Source of the DNA: Planctomycetaceae bacterium
GTDB lineage: Bacteria > Planctomycetota > Planctomycetia > Pirellulales > Thermoguttaceae
Assembly: GCA_031278315.1 (NCBI GenBank)
Contig: JAITKS010000002.1
Span: forward strand, 1-18,368
Reading direction: 5' to 3'
Length of the DNA stretch: 18,368 nucleotides
The position numbers and the translations under genes are program-made. Shown piece by piece: positions 1 to 5,990 of this stretch (positions are counted from its first letter, which is position 1; every line of letters begins with the position of its first letter). Below the pieces are notes generated by a model. The model worked only from the letters and a program-made list of their open reading frames with translations, did no database searches and was not told where the DNA came from.

Positions 1-109
1 CCTTCTTTGTTTTGAAGCAGATCCTGAATATTGTCATCGATCTCGGCTTGCTAATGTCATTGCAAATGAAACCGGATTACAACAAATTCATATTCATTAT
101 TCCCGCTGA
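1..109 (+). CDS. DUF488 family protein, C-terminal end (partial)
   Basis: Only the last 35 codons lie in the window, in the frame starting at base 2 and ending with TGA at 107-109. The visible tail contains the segment DPEYCHRSRLA preceded by LLCFE. A Cys-His-Arg motif after a short hydrophobic strand and an acidic residue is the usual C-terminal signature of DUF488 proteins, a small family without an agreed biochemical role that is thought to act on nucleic acids or nucleotides. The next gene starts 5 bases after the stop, so the two are very likely co-transcribed. The N-terminus is cut by the window edge. The family call rests on this one motif. Confidence 0.7.
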   Translation, partial: LLCFEADPEYCHRSRLANVIANETGLQQIHIHYSR

Positions 110-114
110 ATTTT

Positions 115-924
115 ATGACTGACATTTTTATTACTGTTAAAACATATCCAACATTGTCGAGTAAATATGACGAATTGGTCTGTACCGCAGGTATTACTGA
201 TGCGGGAAAATGGGTTCGTCTTTATCCGGTACCTTTTCGTAAACTTGATTGGGAACAACGATATGCCAAATATCAATGGCTGTCAATTCCGCTGGAACGT
301 AACACCGCTGACATTAGACCAGAAAGTTATCGAATCAAAAATATAAATGCTATTGAACAAAAAAATAAAATATCCGATTGGAATGTGCGGCGTCAAATTA
401 TTTTGGAAAATACGCCGGTCTATACCAATATGAATCTTTTAATTGAGAAGGCAAAAAACAATGAGTTATCATTGGCAACACTAAAACCAACAAAAATCAC
501 CGATTTTATTGCGGAAGAAACTGAGCGGGATTGGTCAAAAGATAAACTTGAACACTTGATAGCCAAAACCAAACAACTCAATTTTTTTCAAACACCTGAT
601 GAAATTAAAAAAGAACTTGCTATTGTACGAAAAGTACCCTACAAATTCTCTTATCAATTCATTGATGAAACAGGAAAAGAAAGAAAGTTAATGATCGAAG
701 ATTGGGAAACAGGAATGTTGTATTGGAATTGTCTCAAATCAACTAATAATAACGAAAAAACTGCTATTGAAAAAGTCAAACAAAAGTATTTCAATGAATT
801 TTTGAAAAAAGATATATTTTTGTTTCTTGGAACTACAAAAGAATTTCATTTTACGTCTCCCAATCCTTTTGTGATTATTGGAGTCTTTGCTCCGCCCGTT
901 CAAAACCAAAAAACGCTATTTTAA
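115..924 (+). CDS. Uncharacterised protein paired with DUF488
   Basis: A 269-residue soluble protein without signal peptide or membrane segment. I recognise no named domain. Conspicuous blocks that look conserved are KTYPTLSSKYDELVCTAG (residues 9-26), WVRLYPVPFRKLD (33-45) and RNTADIRPESY (62-72). The N-terminal third, with one Cys and several aromatic/Arg pairs, is probably the functional core. The C-terminal half is rich in Lys and Glu. From memory, proteins opening in this way occur beside DUF488 genes in other bacteria, and here the start lies only 5 bases after the DUF488 stop. There is no clear Shine-Dalgarno sequence before this ATG, which suggests translational coupling. The pair may form one functional unit, possibly in nucleic-acid modification or defence, but no activity can be assigned from the sequence. 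Confidence 0.75.
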   Translation: MTDIFITVKTYPTLSSKYDELVCTAGITDAGKWVRLYPVPFRKLDWEQRYAKYQWLSIPLERNTADIRPESYRIKNINAIEQKNKISDWNVRRQIILENTPVYTNMNLLIEKAKNNELSLATLKPTKITDFIAEETERDWSKDKLEHLIAKTKQLNFFQTPDEIKKELAIVRKVPYKFSYQFIDETGKERKLMIEDWETGMLYWNCLKSTNNNEKTAIEKVKQKYFNEFLKKDIFLFLGTTKEFHFTSPNPFVIIGVFAPPVQNQKTLF

Positions 925-967
925 AATTATTTGTAACTATTCATTACCCAAAAAATTTGACAAATAA

Positions 968-993
968 AGACACAAGATATTTTGTCTCTACAG
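968..993. repeat. GTAGAGACA-type hairpin repeat, copy 1
   Basis: An imperfect palindrome: AGACACAA on the left pairs with TTGTCTCT on the right across a short AT loop. A run of eight or more T follows a few bases after it on the + strand, so it could end transcription of the gene stopping at 924. The same motif in a longer, better-paired form occurs at 16242-16270, so this is a dispersed repeat and not only a local terminator. Confidence 0.55.
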
Positions 994-1001
994 AATTTTT
1001 T

Positions 1002-1041
1002 TTCGGTTGTGATCTTTTTCGTTACAAAAAATACAACCGAA
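1002..1041. repeat. Inverted repeat between convergent genes
   Basis: TTCGGTTGT at 1002-1010 is perfectly complementary to ACAACCGAA at 1033-1041, and the loop holds a further TTTTT/AAAAA pairing. It sits between two genes that converge (stops at 924 and 1063). It lacks a proper T tract after the stem on either strand, so an intrinsic-terminator role is only possible. Confidence 0.45.
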
Positions 1042-1062
1042 TTTTCAACGTGAGTACAGATA

Positions 1063-2457
1063 TTATTTTGCTAACGAACATGGTCCGCCGACACAGCCGC
1101 CGCTACAAACCATGACTTCAAGAAAATTACCATTTTGCCCGCCTTTGGCGTAAGTTTTTATTAAATTAATAGACTTGCGATCAAGACCATTTATAAATTT
1201 TTCTTCAATTTTAGGACGTTGCGGATTCTCAAATATTGCATTATCCATCTCGTGTAAAATTGCTTCAGTCACACCGCAACTTTTTGCGAAATTACGCGCA
1301 TAACTCGCTGCAGGATGCTCTAACGGTTCGGCTTTTATTGATTTAATATCAATCATTTTCGCTGCTAAAATTCCGCCTAAAATTTCAAACGTAATCACAT
1401 AATCAACATTCGGATCACTTTGCGCTTCCCGCCGCTTTGCAAGACACGGACCAATAAAAACCTTAACCGCATCACGAAAATTTTCTGCCGCAATTCGACC
1501 CGTAAACGCCATCGGACTCGGTGTCTCCGAAACCATCGGCGCAATTTCTGGAATATGCTTTTTTACAGTCTCTAACCACGCTGGACAACAACTGCTTGTC
1601 ATCAATTTGCTGCCGTTTTTCATTCGTTCAAAAAATTCTTCTGCCTCATGCCGTGTTGTCAATTCAGCGCCAAGTGCAACTTCAATAATTTCCGAAAAAC
1701 CTGCTAATTTTATTGCAGCAAAAAGTTGTTCAATCGTTCCGGGAAATTGTTCTGTAATCGACGGCGCAACCATCGCAACGATCTGTTTACCTTCTTTCAT
1801 CGCTTGCAAAATTCCAACTAACTCGGAACGAATCATAATCGTACTAAAAGGACAAGTACGAAAACATTTGCCGCAATAAATACATCGTTCAAAATTTATC
1901 CGGACTCGTCCGTCATTATCTTTACCGATTGCATCAACCGGACAAGCATCCTCGCAAGGTAACGGATTACGTACAATAGCTTTATAAGGACAAACTGTCA
2001 TACAACGTCCGCAATCAACACATTTCGAACGGTCAATTACGGAACGCTGATTTATAACCGCAATTGCCTTTTTCGGACAAATAGAAACACACGGACGCGC
2101 AAAACATCCTACACAAGAATTAGAAACTCGAACATGACTGTCAACACATCCCGCACACCCGACAGTACAAACAGTTAAAATCGGTTTGGTGTTATTATTA
2201 CCCGCAACAGCATCGGACAAATAAGATTTCAATAACCGCGATTCATCTTCTTCCTCTTCCATACCGAATCCCATTAATGCCATCAATCGATAACGTAACA
2301 TCGCGCGGTCTTTGTAAACACAACATCGATCCGCCTGATAATTTCGCGGCCGCATTTCAATAGGAATACGATCTATCGTTTCTGAAAGCCGATCTTCTAA
2401 AAAATCGCGAATAAAACGGACAATAAGTTGACGGCGCGTTTGTTCCGAATTATTCAT
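1063..2457 (-). CDS. Monomeric [FeFe] hydrogenase, group B type
   Basis: A 464-residue cytoplasmic hydrogenase that should interconvert protons and H2, with ferredoxin as likely electron partner. Four cysteine clusters for [4Fe-4S] centres are visible in the N-terminal half: around 115-127, 146-156, 168-172 and 192-202. The last is CIYCGKCFRTCP. The H-cluster domain follows with its three signatures: TSSCCPAW (287-294; C290 would be the proton-relay Cys and C291 a ligand), FIGPCLAKRREA (334-345; C338) and EVMVCSGGCVGGPC (447-460; C451 and C455). GPC in motif 2, where classical enzymes have MPC, and the very short C-terminus point to the group B lineage. The start is supported by AGGAGA-type pairing (2467-2475) about 10 bases upstream. 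No maturation genes (hydE, hydF, hydG) or partner subunits are adjacent. Expected role: disposal of fermentation electrons as H2. An electron-bifurcating role would need partners not seen here. Confidence 0.9.
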   Translation of the reverse strand: MNNSEQTRRQLIVRFIRDFLEDRLSETIDRIPIEMRPRNYQADRCCVYKDRAMLRYRLMALMGFGMEEEEDESRLLKSYLSDAVAGNNNTKPILTVCTVGCAGCVDSHVRVSNSCVGCFARPCVSICPKKAIAVINQRSVIDRSKCVDCGRCMTVCPYKAIVRNPLPCEDACPVDAIGKDNDGRVRINFERCIYCGKCFRTCPFSTIMIRSELVGILQAMKEGKQIVAMVAPSITEQFPGTIEQLFAAIKLAGFSEIIEVALGAELTTRHEAEEFFERMKNGSKLMTSSCCPAWLETVKKHIPEIAPMVSETPSPMAFTGRIAAENFRDAVKVFIGPCLAKRREAQSDPNVDYVITFEILGGILAAKMIDIKSIKAEPLEHPAASYARNFAKSCGVTEAILHEMDNAIFENPQRPKIEEKFINGLDRKSINLIKTYAKGGQNGNFLEVMVCSGGCVGGPCSLAK

Positions 2458-2729
2458 AATTTACTATTCTCCTCTATTTAAATTTTTTTTTCGTTGTTAT
2501 GTTCCAAATTCGCGTGGTGTTCAGTAACAATTTTTTTGCTGTCTCTTTTTTGTTGTCGAATGATAAAACAAAAGAATAAAAAGACCTCGAATAAAAAATT
2601 CAGATTTGTTAAATACATCGCTATTCGATCGAGAATGTTTATCTTCGTCAGACATAATAGTCATAATAGTAAATTAAAGTTAAATTTTTAGTAACTGTCT
2701 ATTTTGACATTTTTTTGTTTTAATTTTTT
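2458..2729. other. Intergenic stretch upstream of hydrogenase
   Basis: Very AT-rich leader of the hydrogenase gene, presumably holding its promoter. I cannot pick -35/-10 boxes with confidence. A 47-codon open frame on the minus strand (2521-2664) reads like a small protein but has no ribosome-binding site and no recognisable family, so it is not called. Confidence 0.4.
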
Positions 2730-2835
2730 TAACACGAAATACACAAAATACACGAAATATCATGAAAAGTTTTTTTAGATTAATTTTAGTGTCTTTCGTG
2801 TTTAAAAAATTTTGCTCGGCACAATTGTAATAGAA
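2730..2835. repeat. CACGAAA/TTTCGTG element, copy 1
   Basis: Repeated ACACGAAAT-like words on the left (2731-2758) are answered by TTTCGTGTTTAAA on the right (about 2795-2807), so the element can fold on itself. The segment from about 2764 to 2835, including a shared stretch of about 29 bases ending ...TTTTAGTGT and a tail CAATTGTAATAGA, recurs in the same orientation at 4930-5030, on the other side of the ATPase-nuclease gene. A shorter relative is at 10147-10230. Any protein read from this stretch is a by-product of the repeat. Confidence 0.85.
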
Positions 2836-2885
2836 GTTCCCTTTAGTGAATAATATAATTCGCAACAGTTTATTATTTACTGTTT

Positions 2886-4907
2886 TTATTTATCTATTGT
2901 TCTACTTTTTTTCAAGTTTGACTTTATTTCGCTAATATCTATATCGGCAAAATCTCTATTTATTTTTTCTTGTACATCAATATCTTTTGTCTTTAAGACA
3001 GCAGACATATATTTTAATTTTCGTTTGAGATTTTCTAATAGGTCAGCCCATTTCATCACACAAATTTCGACATTTTTATGCTCGAAATAAAAAAACGGGT
3101 TATCTTCTTTCCCTTTAATCTGAAAAGCGGCATCACTATTAATTTCAGAACTTACTAAAAGAATTTTAAATTTTACAGTTATTGGTGTTATTGGGCTTTT
3201 TCTTATTTCAGTAGCGTATTTCATTACTTGTCCTAATTCTTTGGGACTTATTTTCACTTTGGGAGCTTTCAATTCTACAATGAGTACTTCTCTATGTTTC
3301 TCATCAATTATTCTTTCATTAAACATAAATAAATCAGTAATTGATTTTATAGATTTATCAACATTTACGATATTGTCATCTTTTTGAGAAGGTTTATAGG
3401 TCATTAGATCTTCGTGCAAACGAATCAAGTTGTTTTCAAGATTTTTATCAGAGAATAATTTTGTTGCATTGGTATATTCTTCTCCAAATATCCAAAGCAT
3501 TTTTTCGAGGATTTTGTGTAATTGTTTTCTTTCTTTAATATTTTTTGCAATATCAGAATAGACCAATCTTTCAATAAATTCTAAGTCTTCTACTTTACTC
3601 GCAACTTTATCAGAAAATTCTATAATATTTTCTAATTCTGTTTTTTCTAGTAAGTTTGAAAATTGTACAACAGCTTTGTTATTGAGTTTCAGGATGTTTC
3701 TTAAAATTGCATCTAATTCACCATTAGAAATTGTTCTATCGATAAGCAGATAAACAACTTCTCTGAGTTTATTTTTTTCTTGCAGCAAATTGTATTCACA
3801 TTCAACTAAAAAAGCCAACTTATCAAATACAAAAATTTTAGACTGCGAACTTGCTTTTTCCTTATAAGGATAGTAATCATCTTTTTTAAGTTTATCTATA
3901 AAATTATCAAATTCTTGATTTTTTTCCTTAAAGAACTCATTTAACGTATCTTTAATAAATGTTTGATAATGTTTTACATTTTCATCTAATCCATCGATAT
4001 AAATATTTCTGTACATATCAGAATATAAGGTATCACAAGAAATATAAATAAACCAACTACCGATTTTAGGGCTAAGCCGCTCGGCTTCATATTCAAATTC
4101 AGCAGCAATTGTTGGTATTCCGGCATTGCGGGCAGTTAAGAATACTTTACGAGTATCGGTGAGATTTTTAATTTGAAAAAAATCAAATTTTACTTTGTGA
4201 TATTTCTTTTTTTTATCTGTGTATGGAATCGTTTTAATGATCGGATCGCCGATAACAAAGTGATCCAAATTTATTTGGATTCCGTTAATATAGATTTCTA
4301 TTTCTTTGTTGAATATTTTTAATGGATAGCGTTCAAAAATTGCATCTTGAATTTTATCTTGTGCAAATTTTTCTATTATTTTCTTTTTGGGTTCGTTTAT
4401 TATATCTTCCGCACTATACAATTTATTTATAGAAACTTGATAATATGTATCGTGATGACCAGACAATATCTCTTCTTCTGTTTCCACTTCAACAGATGTA
4501 ATATCGATAGTTTTACCAAAACTCTCAACATTTAGCGGTATTGTTGTTTTTGAAAAAGTTTGTTCCGTTTGAGAGTACCCCACTGTTTCGATTTCTATTG
4601 ATTTTCCAATTTGAAATGCGGCAAAACGGCCTACACCTTTTCCGCCGTCTTTAATTGGAGTTCCAATATCCAATATCTTGCTATTTAATTCATTAACATG
4701 TACGCCTTCTCCGTCATCTTTAATAACAATTTTTTTAATAGGTGTCTGAAATAATTCGTCTGTTTGATAATCAATATCAACCCAAATATTTTTTGCGCCT
4801 GCTTGTAATGAATTATTTATCAATTCACAAAAAGCAGTAAAGGTACTTATGTATCGAGCAAATAAATCTGGTATTAAACGTGAATTTGTTGTGAATTTTC
4901 TATTCAT
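2886..4907 (-). CDS. GHKL ATPase fused to PD-(D/E)XK nuclease-like domain
   Basis: A 673-residue soluble protein. The N-terminus is a GHKL (Hsp90/MutL/MORC-type) ATPase fold: N-box ELINNS with E28 and N31/N32, the G1 box DDGEG (64-68) and the G2 lid GGKGVGRFA (88-96). A second, transducer-like region follows (about 190-330), then a helical linker. Near the C-terminus LWIFGEEY (471-478) precedes a PD-(D/E)XK-like core: D525 or D535, then VELK (E545, K547), then Q560 and Y564. This matches the layout of Shedu (DUF4263)-like nucleases. Inferred role: ATP-gated DNA recognition and cleavage, most likely anti-phage or anti-plasmid defence. A plausible AAAGGA sequence lies about 10 bases before the ATG. 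No partner gene is adjacent, and copies of one repeat lie on both sides. Alternatively it could be a repair enzyme. The ATPase call is firm, the nuclease call good, the biological role a guess. Confidence 0.8.
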   Translation of the reverse strand: MNRKFTTNSRLIPDLFARYISTFTAFCELINNSLQAGAKNIWVDIDYQTDELFQTPIKKIVIKDDGEGVHVNELNSKILDIGTPIKDGGKGVGRFAAFQIGKSIEIETVGYSQTEQTFSKTTIPLNVESFGKTIDITSVEVETEEEILSGHHDTYYQVSINKLYSAEDIINEPKKKIIEKFAQDKIQDAIFERYPLKIFNKEIEIYINGIQINLDHFVIGDPIIKTIPYTDKKKKYHKVKFDFFQIKNLTDTRKVFLTARNAGIPTIAAEFEYEAERLSPKIGSWFIYISCDTLYSDMYRNIYIDGLDENVKHYQTFIKDTLNEFFKEKNQEFDNFIDKLKKDDYYPYKEKASSQSKIFVFDKLAFLVECEYNLLQEKNKLREVVYLLIDRTISNGELDAILRNILKLNNKAVVQFSNLLEKTELENIIEFSDKVASKVEDLEFIERLVYSDIAKNIKERKQLHKILEKMLWIFGEEYTNATKLFSDKNLENNLIRLHEDLMTYKPSQKDDNIVNVDKSIKSITDLFMFNERIIDEKHREVLIVELKAPKVKISPKELGQVMKYATEIRKSPITPITVKFKILLVSSEINSDAAFQIKGKEDNPFFYFEHKNVEICVMKWADLLENLKRKLKYMSAVLKTKDIDVQEKINRDFADIDISEIKSNLKKSRTIDK

Positions 4908-4929
4908 CGCTTTGATTCCTTTGAGATAA

Positions 4930-5030
4930 TTTTTTTACACGAAATATCACAAAAAACACGAAAAGTTTTTTTAGATTAATTTTAGTGTATTTCGTGTTTA
5001 AAAATTTTACCCGACGCAATTGTAATAGAT
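4930..5030. repeat. CACGAAA/TTTCGTG element, copy 2
   Basis: Same family and orientation as 2730-2835. It starts with ACACGAAAT words, contains the shared AAAAGTTTTTTTAGATTAAT block and the answering TTTCGTGTTTAAA, and ends CAATTGTAATAGA. It lies about 25 bases upstream of the start codon of the ATPase-nuclease gene, so it may carry or replace that gene's promoter region. Confidence 0.85.
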
Positions 5031-5062
5031 CTGTAGAATTTTTGCAGTCATCTAATCCTGTT

Positions 5063-5116
5063 GCCCTTTCAGGGCGATTTTAGTTTAAAACTAATACCGA
5101 AATTTAAAGTGGTAAC
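5063..5116. repeat. Solo arm of the 64-bp inverted-repeat element
   Basis: GCCCTTTCAGGGCG followed by a TTTAGTTTAAAAC word and CCGAAATTTAAAGTG reproduces the right arm of the complete element at 16285-16513. The GCCCT/AGGGC part is a small hairpin of its own. No matching left arm is present here, so this is a single arm or a remnant. Confidence 0.7.
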
Positions 5117-5145
5117 TTCTAAAAACTAATTAATAAAAACTAATT

Positions 5146-5223
5146 CATATTAGGAGGAACGCAGGCGTCTCGCCTGCACTTTTTTTGTACAAAAAACGCC
5201 TAATATGCGGTCGAGACGACCGC
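5146..5223. repeat. Twin GC-rich hairpin element
   Basis: Two GC-rich perfect hairpins in an AT-rich background: GCAGGCGTCTCGCCTGC (5161-5177) and GCGGTCGAGACGACCGC (5207-5223). Between them is the 16-base palindrome TTTTTTGTACAAAAAA (5181-5196). CATATTAGG (5146-5154) is complementary to CCTAATATG (5199-5207). The two hairpins resemble each other in opposite orientation, so the whole is an inverted-repeat element. I see no gene in it. Confidence 0.75.
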
Positions 5224-5298
5224 GTTACTTCTAACAATAAATTTTTACATTAGATTTTTAGAATTTCACAAATGCGAAAAATATATTACGATCTTAAT

Positions 5299-5387
5299 AG
5301 CGGTTAGTTGTTAATGATTCGAATTTAGATTCAGTGTTAATTTCCGCATGCGAAACTAACCACTAACCACTGACCACTAACCACTAT
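5299..5387. repeat. TTAGTGG-heptamer palindromic element, copy 1
   Basis: Left side GGTTAGTTGTTAATG, centre GAATTTAGATTCAGTG and CCGCATGCG, right side a run of CTAACCA heptamers (5356-5386). The two sides are complementary, so the element can form a long stem. It ends 8 bases before the stop codon of the signature-protein gene. Other copies: 7855-7997 (same orientation) and 9916-10008 (opposite). Confidence 0.85.
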
Positions 5388-5394
5388 CATACGT

Positions 5395-5706
5395 TTATTT
5401 CTTTTTTGCGGCTGGAGCAGCTTTGGTTGCGGCGGCTTTGGTCGGCGCGGCAGCTTTGGAAGATGTTGCAGCTTTGGTTGCTGTTGCAGAGGCAGCTGTT
5501 GTTTCGGTGCCTTCTTCTTCGCCCTTCTTTTTCTTCTTTTTCTTAACTACAACCTTGTAAACACGTACTTTCGAAAGACCAAATACTCCGTCTTCCTCTT
5601 TCCAACGATCTTGTTGAGTCAATCGTTCAATTCGTTCTGCTCTTGTCAGAACATTTCTTGATCGAACTATACCTTTTTTAGCTCTTAAACTTTTATCAAT
5701 AGTCAT
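5395..5706 (-). CDS. PVC-superphylum signature small basic protein
   Basis: A 103-residue basic protein. Residues 1-55 carry the family core: MTIDKSLRAKKG, RSRNVLTRAERIERL and VFGLSKVRVYKV. I recognise this as the conserved small basic protein restricted to Planctomycetes, Verrucomicrobia and Chlamydiae, thought to associate with RNA or the ribosome. A run of seven or more lysines (55-61) leads into GEEEGTE and then an Ala/Lys/Thr/Pro-rich tail (70-103, with KAAAPTKAAATKAAP) like histone-H1 or HU extensions. The start is ATG at 5706, because AGGAGA at 5714-5719 lies 7 bases before it and the core begins there. An in-frame ATG at 5742 lacks such a site. A weak TTGAAA/TAAAAA pair with 17-base spacing (5807-5812, 5784-5789) could be its promoter. 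The tail doubles the size of the core, which is unusual as far as I recall. Confidence 0.85.
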   Translation of the reverse strand: MTIDKSLRAKKGIVRSRNVLTRAERIERLTQQDRWKEEDGVFGLSKVRVYKVVVKKKKKKKGEEEGTETTAASATATKAATSSKAAAPTKAAATKAAPAAKKK

Positions 5707-5713
5707 AAAAGAA

Positions 5714-5719
5714 TCTCCT
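5714..5719 (-). promoter_or_regulatory. Ribosome binding site deciding the signature-protein start
   Basis: AGGAGA on the minus strand with 7 bases to ATG at 5706. This selects the internal start over the upstream in-frame ATG at 5742. Confidence 0.75.
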
Positions 5720-5849
5720 AATAATTCTCTGCACTTTCTCAAATAAGAATTGAACAGAGCAATTTCTATTTTTGTCTATAAAATTTTTATTTTACTGGTC
5801 ATACTATTTCAAGCTGCTGCTGCGTGATAAATTTAGTAGTTCCCAAATC

Positions 5850-5972
5850 AACTTAAACGGGCGTTAAGTTTACCACGCTTCTATCTATCGACAAGGGGGA
5901 CGATGTGCGAAAAAAGACAGTATATGAGACAGTATATATAGTCAATCAGTATATTCAATGTAAAGACAGTAT
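5850..5972. other. Hairpin and repeated AGACAGTAT words after ilvB
   Basis: AACTTAA (5850-5856) pairs with TTAAGTT (5864-5870). The nonamer AGACAGTAT occurs at 5915-5923, 5927-5935 and 5964-5972, with a related TCAGTATAT between. On the minus strand this lies downstream of ilvB and upstream of the signature-protein gene. It could be a repeated protein-binding site or low-complexity drift. No T tract follows the hairpin on the minus strand, so it is not a clear intrinsic terminator. Confidence 0.4.
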
Positions 5973-5990
5973 CTATAGCCGGTGGAAAAA

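Noticed and set aside
2521..2664. Small minus-strand frame of 47 codons upstream of the hydrogenase
   Set aside because: It starts MTIMSDEDKHSRSN and reads partly like a protein N-terminus, but there is no ribosome-binding site, no recognised family and no support beyond an open frame in AT-rich DNA.
2494..2691. 65-codon plus-strand frame
   Set aside because: Low-complexity composition, no ribosome site, and it lies in the leader of the hydrogenase gene.
2680..2865. 61-codon minus-strand frame
   Set aside because: Its sequence is the translation of the CACGAAA/TTTCGTG repeat, which recurs at 4930-5030; it is not a gene.
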